DNA of 64,000 nucleotides, from assembly GCA_017412115.1 (NCBI GenBank), contig JAFPYR010000099.1, positions 1 to 64,000 of the forward strand. Reading direction: 5' to 3'. Shown one piece after another: positions 24,946 to 33,887 of this stretch. Each line of letters starts with the position of its first letter. Within the stretch, counting starts at the first letter, position 1. Below the pieces are notes generated by a model. It saw nothing but the letters and a program-made list of their open reading frames with translations, was not told where the DNA came from and did no database searches. The translations under genes were made by a program, and so were the position numbers. Source of the DNA: Bacteroidales bacterium (GTDB taxonomy: Bacteria > Bacteroidota > Bacteroidia > Bacteroidales > UBA3824).

Positions 24946-25665
24946 ATGAAAACGAAAACTCTAATTTTTATGGTAAGTCTTTCTACAATCTGTTTCACCG
25001 GCTATGCGTGCGATTTAGAAGACCAAGACAAAACTGAAAATGTTGTTGTAGACAACAATTCTGAAACAACCGATGATAGTAACAACTCTCAAAACATAAC
25101 GGTAGATAATTTTACAGAAGAAGAATTGGACAAAGCCGCAACCGCTAAAGGCACTACCCTATCTCAAGAAGAGCAAAAAGTAATTCAATTGTGCAATTTA
25201 GCACGTCTCGACGGTAACAAATTCATGGAATACTATGCAAAACCTTATTTGAAAAACAAAACAAGCAATTACATTTCCTCCTTGTATTCAACATTAGCAA
25301 CTATAAAAAATTTGCCGATGCTCTATCCCGAAGCCTCACTTTGTCAAACTGCCGCCGCTCATGCCGAAGATATGGGAGGCAAAGGTCTAATCGGTCATAA
25401 TTCCTCTGACGGAACTAATTGGAACGATAGAATTAACGAATTATACGACAGCTACACTATAGCAGAAAATTGCAGTTACGGATATGCAAGAGCAATAGAA
25501 ATCGTAATGCAACTTTTAGTAGACGAGGGAACACCGTCGTTAGGACATAGAAAAAACATCTTAAGCAACAAATACAATGCAATAGGTGTTGCAATCCGCT
25601 CGCACAGACAATACGGAAACAACTGCGTTCAGGATTTCGGCGACAAAATTATAACCAAACTTTAA
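24946..25665 (+). CDS. Exported CAP-domain (SCP/PR1-like) protein
   Basis: A 239-residue protein with an N-terminal signal (LIFMVSLSTICFTGYAC; C22 may be lipidated, though the box is weak), an acidic Asn/Asp/Thr linker (residues 28-65), and a CAP domain. CAP motifs seen are VIQLCNLARLDGNKF, AAAHAEDMGGKGLIGHNSSD, AENCSYGY and GHRKNIL, so the His/Glu pocket residues are present. Bacterial CAP proteins are secreted with poorly known roles. fbp starts 2 nt after its stop, an unexpected pairing with a cytosolic enzyme. Confidence 0.82.
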   Translation: MKTKTLIFMVSLSTICFTGYACDLEDQDKTENVVVDNNSETTDDSNNSQNITVDNFTEEELDKAATAKGTTLSQEEQKVIQLCNLARLDGNKFMEYYAKPYLKNKTSNYISSLYSTLATIKNLPMLYPEASLCQTAAAHAEDMGGKGLIGHNSSDGTNWNDRINELYDSYTIAENCSYGYARAIEIVMQLLVDEGTPSLGHRKNILSNKYNAIGVAIRSHRQYGNNCVQDFGDKIITKL

Positions 25666-25667
25666 AA

Positions 25668-27650
25668 ATGAATAATTACCCGATTGAAAAACTGATTGAA
25701 GACGAAAGATATTTGAAACTTTTGTCAGAAAAATACCCAAACACATCGAGTTGTTCGACGGAAATAATTAACCTTGAGGCAATTATGAATTTGCCTAAAG
25801 GAACGGAGCATTTTTTGAGCGATCTTCACGGCGAAATTACCGCCTTTACGCACGTCTTGAAAAATGCTTCGGGCGTTATCCGAAGAAAAGTAGACGACAT
25901 TTTTGGAATGACAATGAGGCAAAGCGACAAAAACGCTTTGCTTTCGCTTATTTATTATCCGAGCGAAAAACTCGCCCTTGTCAGAAATCAAGAAAAAGAT
26001 ATTGACGATTGGTACAGAACTACTCTGTATCAAGTAGTTGCAGTGGCAAAAACTGTCAGCTCCAAATATTCTCATTCCAAAGTCAGAAAACTTCTGCCCG
26101 AGGAATTTGCATACGTCATTGAGGAACTTCTTCACGAAGAAGAAAACTCACCCGACAAACAAAACTATTATTCGCAACTTATCAATACTATCGTAGACAT
26201 CGGCAGAAGTGAAAAAATTATAATAGCAATTTGCCGTTTAATTCATCGCTTAGTAATTGATACACTGCACGTTGTAGGTGATGTTTATGACCGCGGACCC
26301 GGAGCTTGCGATATTATGGAAACTCTTTGCGGCTATCACAATTTTGATATTCAATGGGGAAACCACGATATTTCGTGGATGGGTGCAGCCGCCGGAAATT
26401 TGGCGTTGATTGCTAATGTTGTCAGAATTTCAATCCGTTATGCCAACGTTGAAACATTGGAAGAAGGCTATTCGATTAACCTTTTGCCGCTTGCAACCTT
26501 TGCCCTTGATACTTATGGAGAGGACAAATGTTCGGTTTTTCAGGCTTGTTGCGAATTTGAAGAAAATTCACGCATGAGCCGCTCAATGCAACTGATGGCA
26601 AAAATGCACAAAGCTATTTCGATTATTCAATTCAAACTTGAAGGACAAACCATAATGCGCCGCCCCGAATTTGGAATGAACGACCGCAAACTCTTGCATT
26701 TAATTGATTATGAGAAAGGTACGATAACAATTAACGGCAAAACTTATGAATTAAAAGACAAAAATTTTCCGACCATCGACCCAAAAGACCCGTACAAACT
26801 AAGCGTTGAGGAAGAACAGCTGATGATTCAACTTTATCATTCTTTCACCAGCAGCGAAAAACTTCAAAACCATTTGCGTTGCATTTACAAGCACGGAAGT
26901 TTGTTTTTGGTTCGTAACAACTGCCTTTTGTATCATGCCGCTATTCCGCTCAACGAGGACGGAACTTTCAAAGAGGTTACGATAAAAGGTAAAAAATACA
27001 AAGGCAAAGCCTTGATGGAACATTTTGACAAGATAATCCGTCAGGCATATTTCTCGCCGATTGAAACGGAGGAAAAACATCTCGCCTTAGATTATATGTG
27101 GTATCTTTGGTGCGGACCTGACTCACCGCTTTATAATAAGGACAAAATGACGACTTTTGAACGTTATTTTATTCAAGATCCTGAACTTTCAGTAGAAGAA
27201 AAAGGTCCTTATTACGAACTCGCAAACACTGCTCAAACCTGCGACTATATTTTAAAAGAGTTCGGACTTGACCCCGAAAAGTCAAGAATAATTAACGGAC
27301 ATATTCCCGTTAAAACAACTTTAGGTGAATCACCATTAAGAGCGGGCGGCAAACGTTTGGTAATTGACGGAGGTTTTTCAAAACCGTATCACAAAACCAC
27401 TGGAATAGCGGGTTACACTTTGATTTATAACTCTCACGGCCTGCAACTGGTTCAGCACGAGCCATTTGAAAGCAAAGAAAAGGCGGTTCAAGACGGAACG
27501 GACATTCATTCGAGGGTTCAACTTGAAGAATTTAAATACCACAGAATGTTGGTTCGCGACACCGACAGAGGCAAAGAACTTCAAGTTCAAATTGACAATT
27601 TAAGGAAATTGTTAATGGCTTACCGTCAAGGTATTATAAAAGAAAGGTAA
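25668..27650 (+). CDS. fbp: Fructose-1,6-bisphosphatase class III
   Basis: A 660-residue class III FBPase, the Firmicutes/Bacteroidota type, which hydrolyses fructose-1,6-bisphosphate in gluconeogenesis. It belongs to the calcineurin-like metallophosphatases: HFLSDLHGEITAF (about 45), GDVYDRGPGACDIMETL (about 203), QWGNHDISWMGAAAGN and, near the C terminus, INGHIPVK. The length matches the family. It starts 2 nt after the CAP-domain gene and may depend on it for transcription. No terminator hairpin is obvious after it. Confidence 0.94.
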   Translation: MNNYPIEKLIEDERYLKLLSEKYPNTSSCSTEIINLEAIMNLPKGTEHFLSDLHGEITAFTHVLKNASGVIRRKVDDIFGMTMRQSDKNALLSLIYYPSEKLALVRNQEKDIDDWYRTTLYQVVAVAKTVSSKYSHSKVRKLLPEEFAYVIEELLHEEENSPDKQNYYSQLINTIVDIGRSEKIIIAICRLIHRLVIDTLHVVGDVYDRGPGACDIMETLCGYHNFDIQWGNHDISWMGAAAGNLALIANVVRISIRYANVETLEEGYSINLLPLATFALDTYGEDKCSVFQACCEFEENSRMSRSMQLMAKMHKAISIIQFKLEGQTIMRRPEFGMNDRKLLHLIDYEKGTITINGKTYELKDKNFPTIDPKDPYKLSVEEEQLMIQLYHSFTSSEKLQNHLRCIYKHGSLFLVRNNCLLYHAAIPLNEDGTFKEVTIKGKKYKGKALMEHFDKIIRQAYFSPIETEEKHLALDYMWYLWCGPDSPLYNKDKMTTFERYFIQDPELSVEEKGPYYELANTAQTCDYILKEFGLDPEKSRIINGHIPVKTTLGESPLRAGGKRLVIDGGFSKPYHKTTGIAGYTLIYNSHGLQLVQHEPFESKEKAVQDGTDIHSRVQLEEFKYHRMLVRDTDRGKELQVQIDNLRKLLMAYRQGIIKER

Positions 27651-27677
27651 AAAATATGTTTTTTTAACAAAAAAACG

Positions 27678-27707
27678 TTTGTTTTTGAATAAAAATGTTT
27701 AAATTTG
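27678..27707 (+). promoter_or_regulatory. Promoter of the small lipoprotein gene
   Basis: TTTG at 27678-27681 and TAAATTTG at 27700-27707 are 18 nt apart; the start codon is 43 nt downstream. Confidence 0.6.
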
Positions 27708-27750
27708 CATTTGATAATTTTTATTACAAACAATTAATACATAAAACAAG

Positions 27751-28380
27751 ATGAAAAAAATTTTATTTAGCCTTATGGCATTTGCGCTCTGCGCTATGAT
27801 GTTCACCTCTTGTAAAAAGGATAAGGACAATGACGGAGATGATGACAGCAATAAAGTAAGCAATTTAAGTGCAACATTGAATGACGGAAAATTTTCAACA
27901 TCAATAGCTGGCTTTTATTCATCAAAAAATTCAGAACAAAGTGGAACAACGAAGTTGAATCAAATTTTTTCTTCGGAAGAAGGTTCAACAACGATTGCCG
28001 GTACATCAAACAATAAACAATTGGCAATTACAATTAAAGGTACTACTTCAGGTTCATATGATTTAAATGTAAGCACAAATAATGCTATAAATAACGCACT
28101 CATAAATCTTCTCTCTGGTAAAACCATCCAAGAGTCAATTAAAGATGCGGTTGATATAGAAACTGAAGCTATGATAATTTATCGTACCGTAGGCGAAGCG
28201 GAAGGTGGTTCTACCTATTACTTCTCAACAGAGGCTCATGTTGATATTACAATAGCACTTATTTATTCAACAGGAACATTTAGTGCAACAATGATGAACA
28301 AGGCAGGAGATAAATTCACTATAACCGACGGTTCATTCAAAGTATTCGGAAAACCTGTTGTTGAATCATCTTCAAAATAA
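27751..28380 (+). CDS. Small lipoprotein of unknown function
   Basis: A 209-residue protein with a clear lipobox (MFTSC, Cys21) followed by KKDKDNDGDDD, a charged tether that may act as a surface-export signal in this phylum. The remainder is Ser/Thr/Asn-rich and predicted beta (LSATLNDGKFS, TIAGTSNNKQLAITIKG, SGSYDL, FTITDGSFKVFGKP). The strand pattern is like DUF6252-type beta-sandwich lipoproteins, but I do not assign a family firmly. It has its own promoter and terminator. Confidence 0.7.
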   Translation: MKKILFSLMAFALCAMMFTSCKKDKDNDGDDDSNKVSNLSATLNDGKFSTSIAGFYSSKNSEQSGTTKLNQIFSSEEGSTTIAGTSNNKQLAITIKGTTSGSYDLNVSTNNAINNALINLLSGKTIQESIKDAVDIETEAMIIYRTVGEAEGGSTYYFSTEAHVDITIALIYSTGTFSATMMNKAGDKFTITDGSFKVFGKPVVESSSK

Positions 28381-28406
28381 AAAAACATTTCAAACACAAT
28401 ATTTTT

Positions 28407-28440
28407 AGAGCCGCAAAACTAAATTTGCGGCTCTTTTTTT
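28407..28440. terminator. Bidirectional terminator
   Basis: AGAGCCGCAAA and TTTGCGGCTCT flank a short loop, with T tract, between convergent genes. Confidence 0.85.
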
Positions 28441-28458
28441 ATCAAATTAAAAAAAAAT

Positions 28459-29142
28459 TTAATAACTTATATTCGGGGAATAAGTTTTAGGTTTTATTGA
28501 ATTTCGCTCGGTGATATATTTTGAATATTTTTCGTCGAAATCCATGCGGGATTTTACTGCTGCTGAATAAACATCAAGCGATGCCAAAAGCAATTCTGAA
28601 ACCTCTCTTACAGCAAACTCCTCGCCCGAAGAAAACGTTACGTAATCCGCTAAATGATTGTCTTTTACATAATCGCTAAACATAGGAGCAGATTTGCGGC
28701 GAATTTGAAACCTTAAACCGCATTTTTCAGCAACCGTCAAGTCCAAAATATCGTCAAAAACAAATGCTATTTCCTCTTGTTTCAACGAATATTCCTCCAT
28801 AACAGCCCTCAAGCCTTCAATCTTATTTTTAAAACCTAAACATTTGAAATTCAGATGTTCACGATTCACAAATTTCTCCGTTGAAGGATTGTTTTCTCCA
28901 CTTATAATGCCGGAGATAAGAAGATTTCCACTAAACAAAGTATAACCGAAGCGCAAAATGTTAAGACCCATGGAATCAACTTCCGAAAAGCCTGAATAAA
29001 CATTGTCGCCCTTTACGCCCGAATTGAAAACTCCGTCCCAATCAAATATTATCGCCTTAATTTTCAAGGCTTTATCCTTAAAATCAGAAAGGGGAATTAA
29101 AAACTCCCCTCCCCTATCTTCAAATTTTTTTAAATCTCTCAT
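28459..29142 (-). CDS. KdsC-like HAD phosphatase
   Basis: A 227-residue HAD-superfamily phosphatase related to KdsC, which removes phosphate from KDO-8-phosphate. HAD motif I is IIFDWDGVFNSG (about 32-43), followed by EVDSMGLNILRF, and motif IV is FVFDDILDLTVAEKCGL. It is longer than typical KdsC (about 175-190 residues), with extra N- and C-terminal segments. It starts directly after the stop of the transaldolase-CBS gene, and with kdsA the three form one operon, which strengthens the KDO assignment. Confidence 0.75.
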   Translation of the reverse strand: MRDLKKFEDRGGEFLIPLSDFKDKALKIKAIIFDWDGVFNSGVKGDNVYSGFSEVDSMGLNILRFGYTLFSGNLLISGIISGENNPSTEKFVNREHLNFKCLGFKNKIEGLRAVMEEYSLKQEEIAFVFDDILDLTVAEKCGLRFQIRRKSAPMFSDYVKDNHLADYVTFSSGEEFAVREVSELLLASLDVYSAAVKSRMDFDEKYSKYITERNSIKPKTYSPNISY

Positions 29143-30150
29143 TTACAACAAATCTTGAATATCCAACATTCCGCAAGGTTTGCCGTCAGAGGTTACGACC
29201 AAAGTGTCAATTTTGTACTGTTTGAAAAGTTTTGACGAATCAATCAAATAAGCCTCTTTATCAATCGTAACAGGTTGTTTTTCAGGAAGTTGAGAAAGTT
29301 TTTTCGTTAAAACAGAATCGCCTTCTTTTTCAACCAAACGTCTTAAATCGCCGTCAGTGAAAACACCGTAAATATTTCCGTCTTCTTTTACAACCGTTAC
29401 TGCGCCGAGTTTTGAAAGCGTCATTTTCACCAAAGCCTCGTTGATAGTGCTGTTGAATGAAATACAAGCGTTTTCCGTGCGGTAAACGTCTTTAACTTTC
29501 ATCGTCATAAGTCTTGTATCTTCAAAGAACTGCTCAGTGCCAAGGGTCGTGAAATTGTTTTGCGGCAAAAGTTGTAGAACTTTCCACGGAACTGTTATCG
29601 TATGACAGCCGATATTCAAAGCGTTTCTTACATGTTCGGGGTTACGAACCGAAGAAAACATAATTTTTGAAGGATAACCGTATTTATTAACGGCATTAAC
29701 GCACTGTTCTACAAGCGATAAGGCATCGTGTCCCTGATCTTGAAGTCTGCCGACCAAAGGACAAACGTAGGTTGCACCGGCCTGCATTGCAATATAAGCC
29801 TGCTGAATCGTATAAATAAGGTGCATATTAACCATATAACCCTCACTTCTAAGAATATGACAAGCCTTTGCGCCTTCCAATGAAACCGGAATTTTGTAAA
29901 CGGTTTTATTCTTGTCAAGTCCTAAATCGTTTTGACGGTGAGCCTCCGAAATAATTTCGTCAGAGGTTCTGCCCAATGCTTCAATCTGAAGGATAGGAAC
30001 GATTTTAGAAAGTTTCAAAATTATGCTGTCAACATCGTTGTAACCTTCACGGTGCATAAAAGTCGGAGTCGTTGTAAGACCCGTCAAAAAGCCTAATTTA
30101 AAGGCGTTTTCAATTTCAGGCAAATTAGCCGAATCAAGATATAATTCCAT
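29143..30150 (-). CDS. Transaldolase/FSA-type aldolase fused to KdsD-like CBS pair
   Basis: A 335-residue two-part protein. Residues 1-215 are a small TIM barrel of the TalC/fructose-6-phosphate aldolase type: MELYLDSANLPEI, TGLTTTPTFMHREG, and the Schiff-base lysine K86 in VYKIPVSLEGAKA. Residues 225-335 are two CBS motifs with the hallmarks of the KdsD/KpsF tail: LGAVTVVKEDG, GVFTDGDLRRLVEK and CGMLDIQDLL. The gene sits between kdsA and a kdsC-like gene, where the arabinose-5-phosphate isomerase KdsD would be expected, and no SIS domain is present. It may make arabinose-5-phosphate by aldol chemistry (for example glycolaldehyde plus glyceraldehyde-3-phosphate) under CBS feedback. That function is inference; the domains are seen. 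Confidence 0.82.
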   Translation of the reverse strand: MELYLDSANLPEIENAFKLGFLTGLTTTPTFMHREGYNDVDSIILKLSKIVPILQIEALGRTSDEIISEAHRQNDLGLDKNKTVYKIPVSLEGAKACHILRSEGYMVNMHLIYTIQQAYIAMQAGATYVCPLVGRLQDQGHDALSLVEQCVNAVNKYGYPSKIMFSSVRNPEHVRNALNIGCHTITVPWKVLQLLPQNNFTTLGTEQFFEDTRLMTMKVKDVYRTENACISFNSTINEALVKMTLSKLGAVTVVKEDGNIYGVFTDGDLRRLVEKEGDSVLTKKLSQLPEKQPVTIDKEAYLIDSSKLFKQYKIDTLVVTSDGKPCGMLDIQDLL

Positions 30151-30164
30151 TTTTATCTAAATTT

Positions 30165-30992
30165 TTATCTGTATTTAACTTCAATTTCGTGCAATTCGAT
30201 AAGCGGTTTCAAGAACTCTTCCAATTCGGAAAGTTTCAACTGACTTGCCGCATCACATTTTGCTTTTTCAGGTTCAGGATGTGCCTCAATGAAAATACCG
30301 TCAACACCGCTTGAAACGCCTGCTCTTGCAAGTGTTTTCAAATATTGTCTTGCTCCGCCGTTAGGATCGGCAGAAGGAATTCCGTATTTTCTGATAGAAT
30401 GTGTAACATCAAAAACTGTCGGATAACCCGTTTCGTTTAAGTGGTAAAAACTTCTCGGATCAACCACCAAATCATTATAACCGAAAGTATAACCGCGTTC
30501 GGTCAAAATAATTTTGTCGTTGCCGCAAGCCTCAATTTTTTTAACGGGTTTAATCATGTTTTCGGGTGCAAGAAACTGTCCGTGTTTGAGATTGATAACG
30601 GCTCCCGTTTTAGCAGCTTGAGTTACGAGCCCCGTCTGCATACAAAGGTATGCCGGAATCTGAATCACGTCCAAAACCTCAGCGGCAGGTTGTATATGTT
30701 CGGGATAATGAATGTCCGAGAGAACGGGCATTTGAAACTCTTTTTTTATCTTTGCTAACATTTCAAGACCTTTTTCCAAGCCCGGACCTAAATAATAATC
30801 CACACTCGAACGGTTGTCTTTCATAAACGAAGACTTGAAAATCACCGGTAAAGAAAGTTTTTCTGCCGTTTTCTTAACGTGTTCGGCGGTTTTCATCATA
30901 ATATCCTCGTCTTCAATAACGCACGGTCCGCAAATCAAAAACAATTTGTCAGAACCGCACTCAATATCAGATACTTTTACTATTTTTTTCAT
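30165..30992 (-). CDS. kdsA: 3-deoxy-8-phosphooctulonate (KDO-8-P) synthase
   Basis: A 275-residue KdsA, which condenses phosphoenolpyruvate with arabinose-5-phosphate to make KDO-8-phosphate for LPS. Motifs are FLICGPCVIEDED, FKSSFMKDNRSS, LSDIHYPEHIQPAAEVLDVI, AKTGAVINLKHGQFLAP and GIFIEAHPEPEKAKCD. Cys24 in GPC corresponds to the metal-ligand cysteine of the Aquifex-type, metal-dependent class. It is the first gene of a three-gene operon with the transaldolase-CBS and KdsC-like genes (14-nt and 0-nt gaps). Confidence 0.93.
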   Translation of the reverse strand: MKKIVKVSDIECGSDKLFLICGPCVIEDEDIMMKTAEHVKKTAEKLSLPVIFKSSFMKDNRSSVDYYLGPGLEKGLEMLAKIKKEFQMPVLSDIHYPEHIQPAAEVLDVIQIPAYLCMQTGLVTQAAKTGAVINLKHGQFLAPENMIKPVKKIEACGNDKIILTERGYTFGYNDLVVDPRSFYHLNETGYPTVFDVTHSIRKYGIPSADPNGGARQYLKTLARAGVSSGVDGIFIEAHPEPEKAKCDAASQLKLSELEEFLKPLIELHEIEVKYR

Positions 30993-31020
30993 AGAATTCT
31001 TTTAATATAGTTCTAAGGTG

Positions 31021-31028
31021 CAAATTTA
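31021..31028 (-). promoter_or_regulatory. -7 element of the kdsA operon
   Basis: Minus-strand TAAATTTG lies 28 nt before the kdsA start; no clean -33 TTTG is present. Confidence 0.45.
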
Positions 31029-31127
31029 AAAAGTTTTTATGAACTAAAAAAGGCGTTTACTTTATTTTAATAGAAATTAACCGTGTTTTTACTTTAAGAA
31101 GATTATTTTAAATCAAAAATAATCAAA

Positions 31128-32345
31128 TTATTTTTTACCGGGGAAATTAATCCTCGGATAACCGCCGCGGTGAATTTCAAATTCCTCTTTTATGGACTTT
31201 GAAAGCATATAATTATAATCCGAAAAATACTCCCAATACATTATTCCGCCCAAATCATGGATAAAAATATAATCAACTTTCCTTTTAACAGACTGCATAT
31301 CCTCGTATGAAAGGAAAATTTTTTCTTGCGGATTGTAAAGCGTAGGCGACAACGCAGAAGAATCCCAACCCCTTATATATTTACCGGATTTCAAAAGAGG
31401 GGGAATCTGACGGAAAGCAACCGAGCCGACACCCGTTCCCTTACAAAAAAGTCCGTTGTTAACAGCTTCAACATTTTTCCATTTGCGTCCGTAAAAAGCG
31501 GCACCTATTATAATTTTTTCTTTCGGAACTCCGGCTTTATAATAATTTTTAACCACTTTATCAACGCTGTGTCCGTTATGTTTTAAGGACGAAAAATAAA
31601 GATTCGTATGATGACCCGTAGTCTTGTTCCATTGTCCGAAAAAATCGTATGTCATCACAAAGAAATAATCAGTCAAAGGCTCAATTTTACGTATCTCAGT
31701 GTAAGTCAGATACATATCAAACGCTCCGGCCGCAACGGTCAAATAATATTTTTTGCCGTCCTGTTTTGAGGCTTTGTCAAATGCAGTGCGCAACTCTGTT
31801 AAAAGCGATGTAAAATTCACTCTGTCGGTATCTCTTGTCTGAGCATTCATGCCCGGAAATTCCCAATCCACATCCACTCCGTCAAGACCGTAATATCTAA
31901 CAAAACGGATTGCATCATCTACAAAAACAGAACGCAAAGATGAGCTTAGACTCATGTCAGAAAAAACTTTAGAAGTCCCGTAACCGCCTACGGAAACCAA
32001 AATTTTCATTTGAGGATACAATTTTTTGAGTTTTTTGGCAATCATAAAATTTTGAGCATCCTCAGGACGCAAAAGCCCGATACGGTTGTTCGTAATCTTA
32101 GTAAAGGCAAGATTGAGGATATTAACCCCGTCAAGCCTCAAAGAGTTTAAGTCCAATTTACGGTTGCCGATATGCAAATATGCACAAATTATAGGTGTCT
32201 GAAGTTTTGAAAAATTACCCGTAGGTGCAGAATTCAACGCTAAATGCTCATCGCCAGAATTAACAAGGCAAGAGACTAAAAATAACGCAGTCAAAACAAA
32301 CAAAACAATTTTTTTCAACGGTACAAACATTTTTTTTAAAGTCAT
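31128..32345 (-). CDS. GH18 family lipoprotein (chitinase/endoglycosidase-like)
   Basis: A 405-residue protein with a lipoprotein signal (IVLFVLTALFLVSC, Cys26) and a single GH18 barrel. The catalytic signature DGVDVDWEFPG (D-x-x-D-x-D-x-E) is complete, as are the SVGGYGTSKVF strand and the MTYDFFGQWN barrel motif; GGIMYWEYFSDYN lies near the C terminus. GH18 enzymes cleave beta-1,4-GlcNAc linkages in chitin, N-glycans or peptidoglycan by substrate-assisted catalysis. No CBM is seen and no SusCD pair is nearby, so the substrate is open. It has its own promoter. Confidence 0.88.
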   Translation of the reverse strand: MTLKKMFVPLKKIVLFVLTALFLVSCLVNSGDEHLALNSAPTGNFSKLQTPIICAYLHIGNRKLDLNSLRLDGVNILNLAFTKITNNRIGLLRPEDAQNFMIAKKLKKLYPQMKILVSVGGYGTSKVFSDMSLSSSLRSVFVDDAIRFVRYYGLDGVDVDWEFPGMNAQTRDTDRVNFTSLLTELRTAFDKASKQDGKKYYLTVAAGAFDMYLTYTEIRKIEPLTDYFFVMTYDFFGQWNKTTGHHTNLYFSSLKHNGHSVDKVVKNYYKAGVPKEKIIIGAAFYGRKWKNVEAVNNGLFCKGTGVGSVAFRQIPPLLKSGKYIRGWDSSALSPTLYNPQEKIFLSYEDMQSVKRKVDYIFIHDLGGIMYWEYFSDYNYMLSKSIKEEFEIHRGGYPRINFPGKK

Positions 32346-32364
32346 TACTTTCTAAAACAAGGTG

Positions 32365-32394
32365 CAAAGGTAGGAAATTATTTTCATTTTCAAA
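32365..32394 (-). promoter_or_regulatory. Promoter of the GH18 gene
   Basis: On the minus strand TTTG (32391-32394) and TACCTTTG (32365-32372) are 18 nt apart; the start codon is 19 nt downstream. Confidence 0.65.
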
Positions 32395-32504
32395 CCCTAA
32401 AACTTTTCGCAGAGGTTAAGTTGTATTATTAACATCTTAAAAACCAAGTCGTTAGAAACGACAAATAAAAAATTACTTGAAAAACTATTTTTTTTGAAAA
32501 AAAA

Positions 32505-32536
32505 TTTGGCAAATCAGAAAAAAGTCCGTAATATTG
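32505..32536 (+). promoter_or_regulatory. rplS promoter
   Basis: TTTG at 32505-32508, 20 nt, then TAATATTG at 32529-32536 (one mismatch to TAnnTTTG), 49 nt before rplS. Confidence 0.55.
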
Positions 32537-32585
32537 CACTCCGAAATTTTTAAAGAAATAACGTTAATAAATAAATAATAAGACC

Positions 32586-32933
32586 ATGGAATTATTAAAA
32601 GTAGTTGAAGAACAGTACTCTCAAAAAAGAGAATGGCCCAAATTCAACAGCGGCGATACAATCACCGTTAATTACAAAATCAAAGAAGGCAACAAAGAAA
32701 GAGTTCAGCAGTTTAGAGGCGTTGTCATTCAGAAAAAAGGTATGGGCATCAGCGCAACATTTACTGTAAGAAAAATGTCTGGTAGCGTAGGCGTTGAAAG
32801 AATTTTCCCTGTAGAATCTCCGTTTATCTCTTCAGTTGAAATCAACAAGAGAGGTTCGGTACGTAGGGCAAGAATTTTCTACGTAAGAGAACTTACCGGC
32901 AAAAAAGCACGTATAAAAGAAAAAAGAATGTAA
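32586..32933 (+). CDS. rplS: 50S ribosomal protein L19
   Basis: A 115-residue L19, a protein at the interface of the ribosomal subunits. Family features are WPKFNSGDTITVNYKIKEG, VQQFRGVVIQKKGMG, TFTVRKMSGSVGVERIFP, SPFISSVEI and RRARIFYVRELTGKKARIKE. The length is normal. It is a single-gene unit here, with its own promoter and terminator, and is not linked to trmD or rimM. Confidence 0.97.
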   Translation: MELLKVVEEQYSQKREWPKFNSGDTITVNYKIKEGNKERVQQFRGVVIQKKGMGISATFTVRKMSGSVGVERIFPVESPFISSVEINKRGSVRRARIFYVRELTGKKARIKEKRM

Positions 32934-32967
32934 GTTTTTCTTTTTCAAAAAAAGAGAAACTTCAAAC

Positions 32968-33004
32968 AAATCCTCAAACAACTTACTGTTTGGGGATTTT
33001 TTTT
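32968..33004 (+). terminator. rplS terminator
   Basis: AATCCTCAAACA pairs with TGTTTGGGGATT around a short loop, followed by T8. Confidence 0.8.
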
Positions 33005-33015
33005 GCAAAAAAAAT

Positions 33016-33046
33016 TTTGTTTATACAAACTAAAAATTTAATTTTG
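33016..33046 (+). promoter_or_regulatory. Promoter of the membrane TPR gene
   Basis: TTTG at 33016-33019 and TAATTTTG at 33039-33046 are 19 nt apart; the start codon is 40 nt downstream. Confidence 0.65.
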
Positions 33047-33086
33047 CACCCGAAAAAATTATAAAAGAAATATTTTAAAACAAAAA

Positions 33087-33791
33087 ATGGCAAATACAGA
33101 AATTAACGAAAACGAGAATCAAGACCAGTTGGAAAACGTGGAACTCTCGTTAGGCAGGACAGAGCAATATATCGAAAAAAATAAAGAAAAAATCTTTATG
33201 GGAATCGGTATCGTAGTTGCTGTGATTTTAGGCATTATGGCCTATTCAAAATTAATCAAAACTCCGAGAGAAAACAAAGCCGCATCTCAAATGTTTATGG
33301 CAGAGCAGTATTTTGAAAGAGATTCTTTCAATCTCGCACTCAACGGCGACAACAACGGTTATCCCGGATTTTTGGGAATCATCAAAGAGTACTCAGGTAC
33401 CAAAGCCGCTAACAACGCAAAATATTATGCCGGTGTTTGTTATATGAATCTCGGCGATTTTGACGGCGCAATCAGACAATTGGAAGATTTTTCAAGTTCC
33501 GACCCGATGTTGGAACCCGTTTCAATAGGACTTTTAGGCGACGCTTACATGGAAAAAGGCATGGCTGACAAAGCTCAAGGTTATTATCAGAAAGCTATCG
33601 CTAAAGCTCAAAACAACAATTTTATTGCTCCCGTTTATTTGCAAAAATTGGGTATTTCTTACGAAGCAGCTCAGAAATATCAAGACGCATTGAACGTATA
33701 TGAAAAAATCAAAACCGATTATCCCGCTTCAAACGAAGCAAGAACGGCTGATAAATTTATTGAAGCAATGAAATTAAAATTAGGAAAATAA
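33087..33791 (+). CDS. Membrane-anchored TPR protein (YfgM-like layout)
   Basis: A 234-residue protein with an acidic cytosolic N terminus (1-35), one TM helix (about 36-58; IFMGIGIVVAVILGIMAYSK), and periplasmic TPR repeats to the end (AKYYAGVCYMNLGDFDGAIR; GLLGDAYMEKGMADKAQGYY; KLGISYEAAQKYQDALNVYE). The layout matches YfgM/TPR_21 proteins, which in E. coli associate with the SecYEG translocon and the chaperone PpiD. That role is only a family analogy here. Confidence 0.82.
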   Translation: MANTEINENENQDQLENVELSLGRTEQYIEKNKEKIFMGIGIVVAVILGIMAYSKLIKTPRENKAASQMFMAEQYFERDSFNLALNGDNNGYPGFLGIIKEYSGTKAANNAKYYAGVCYMNLGDFDGAIRQLEDFSSSDPMLEPVSIGLLGDAYMEKGMADKAQGYYQKAIAKAQNNNFIAPVYLQKLGISYEAAQKYQDALNVYEKIKTDYPASNEARTADKFIEAMKLKLGK

Positions 33792-33814
33792 TTTTTCCAT
33801 AACTATAAAATGAA

Positions 33815-33860
33815 AACGGGCGGTAAACTTTTTTTAGAAAGTTACCGCCCGTTATTTTTT
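33815..33860. terminator. Strong hairpin terminator between convergent genes
   Basis: AACGGGCGGTAAACTT pairs with AAGTTACCGCCCGTT, with T tract. Confidence 0.85.
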
Positions 33861-33887
33861 TTAAAAAAAAAGGATTTCTTTTTTCTT

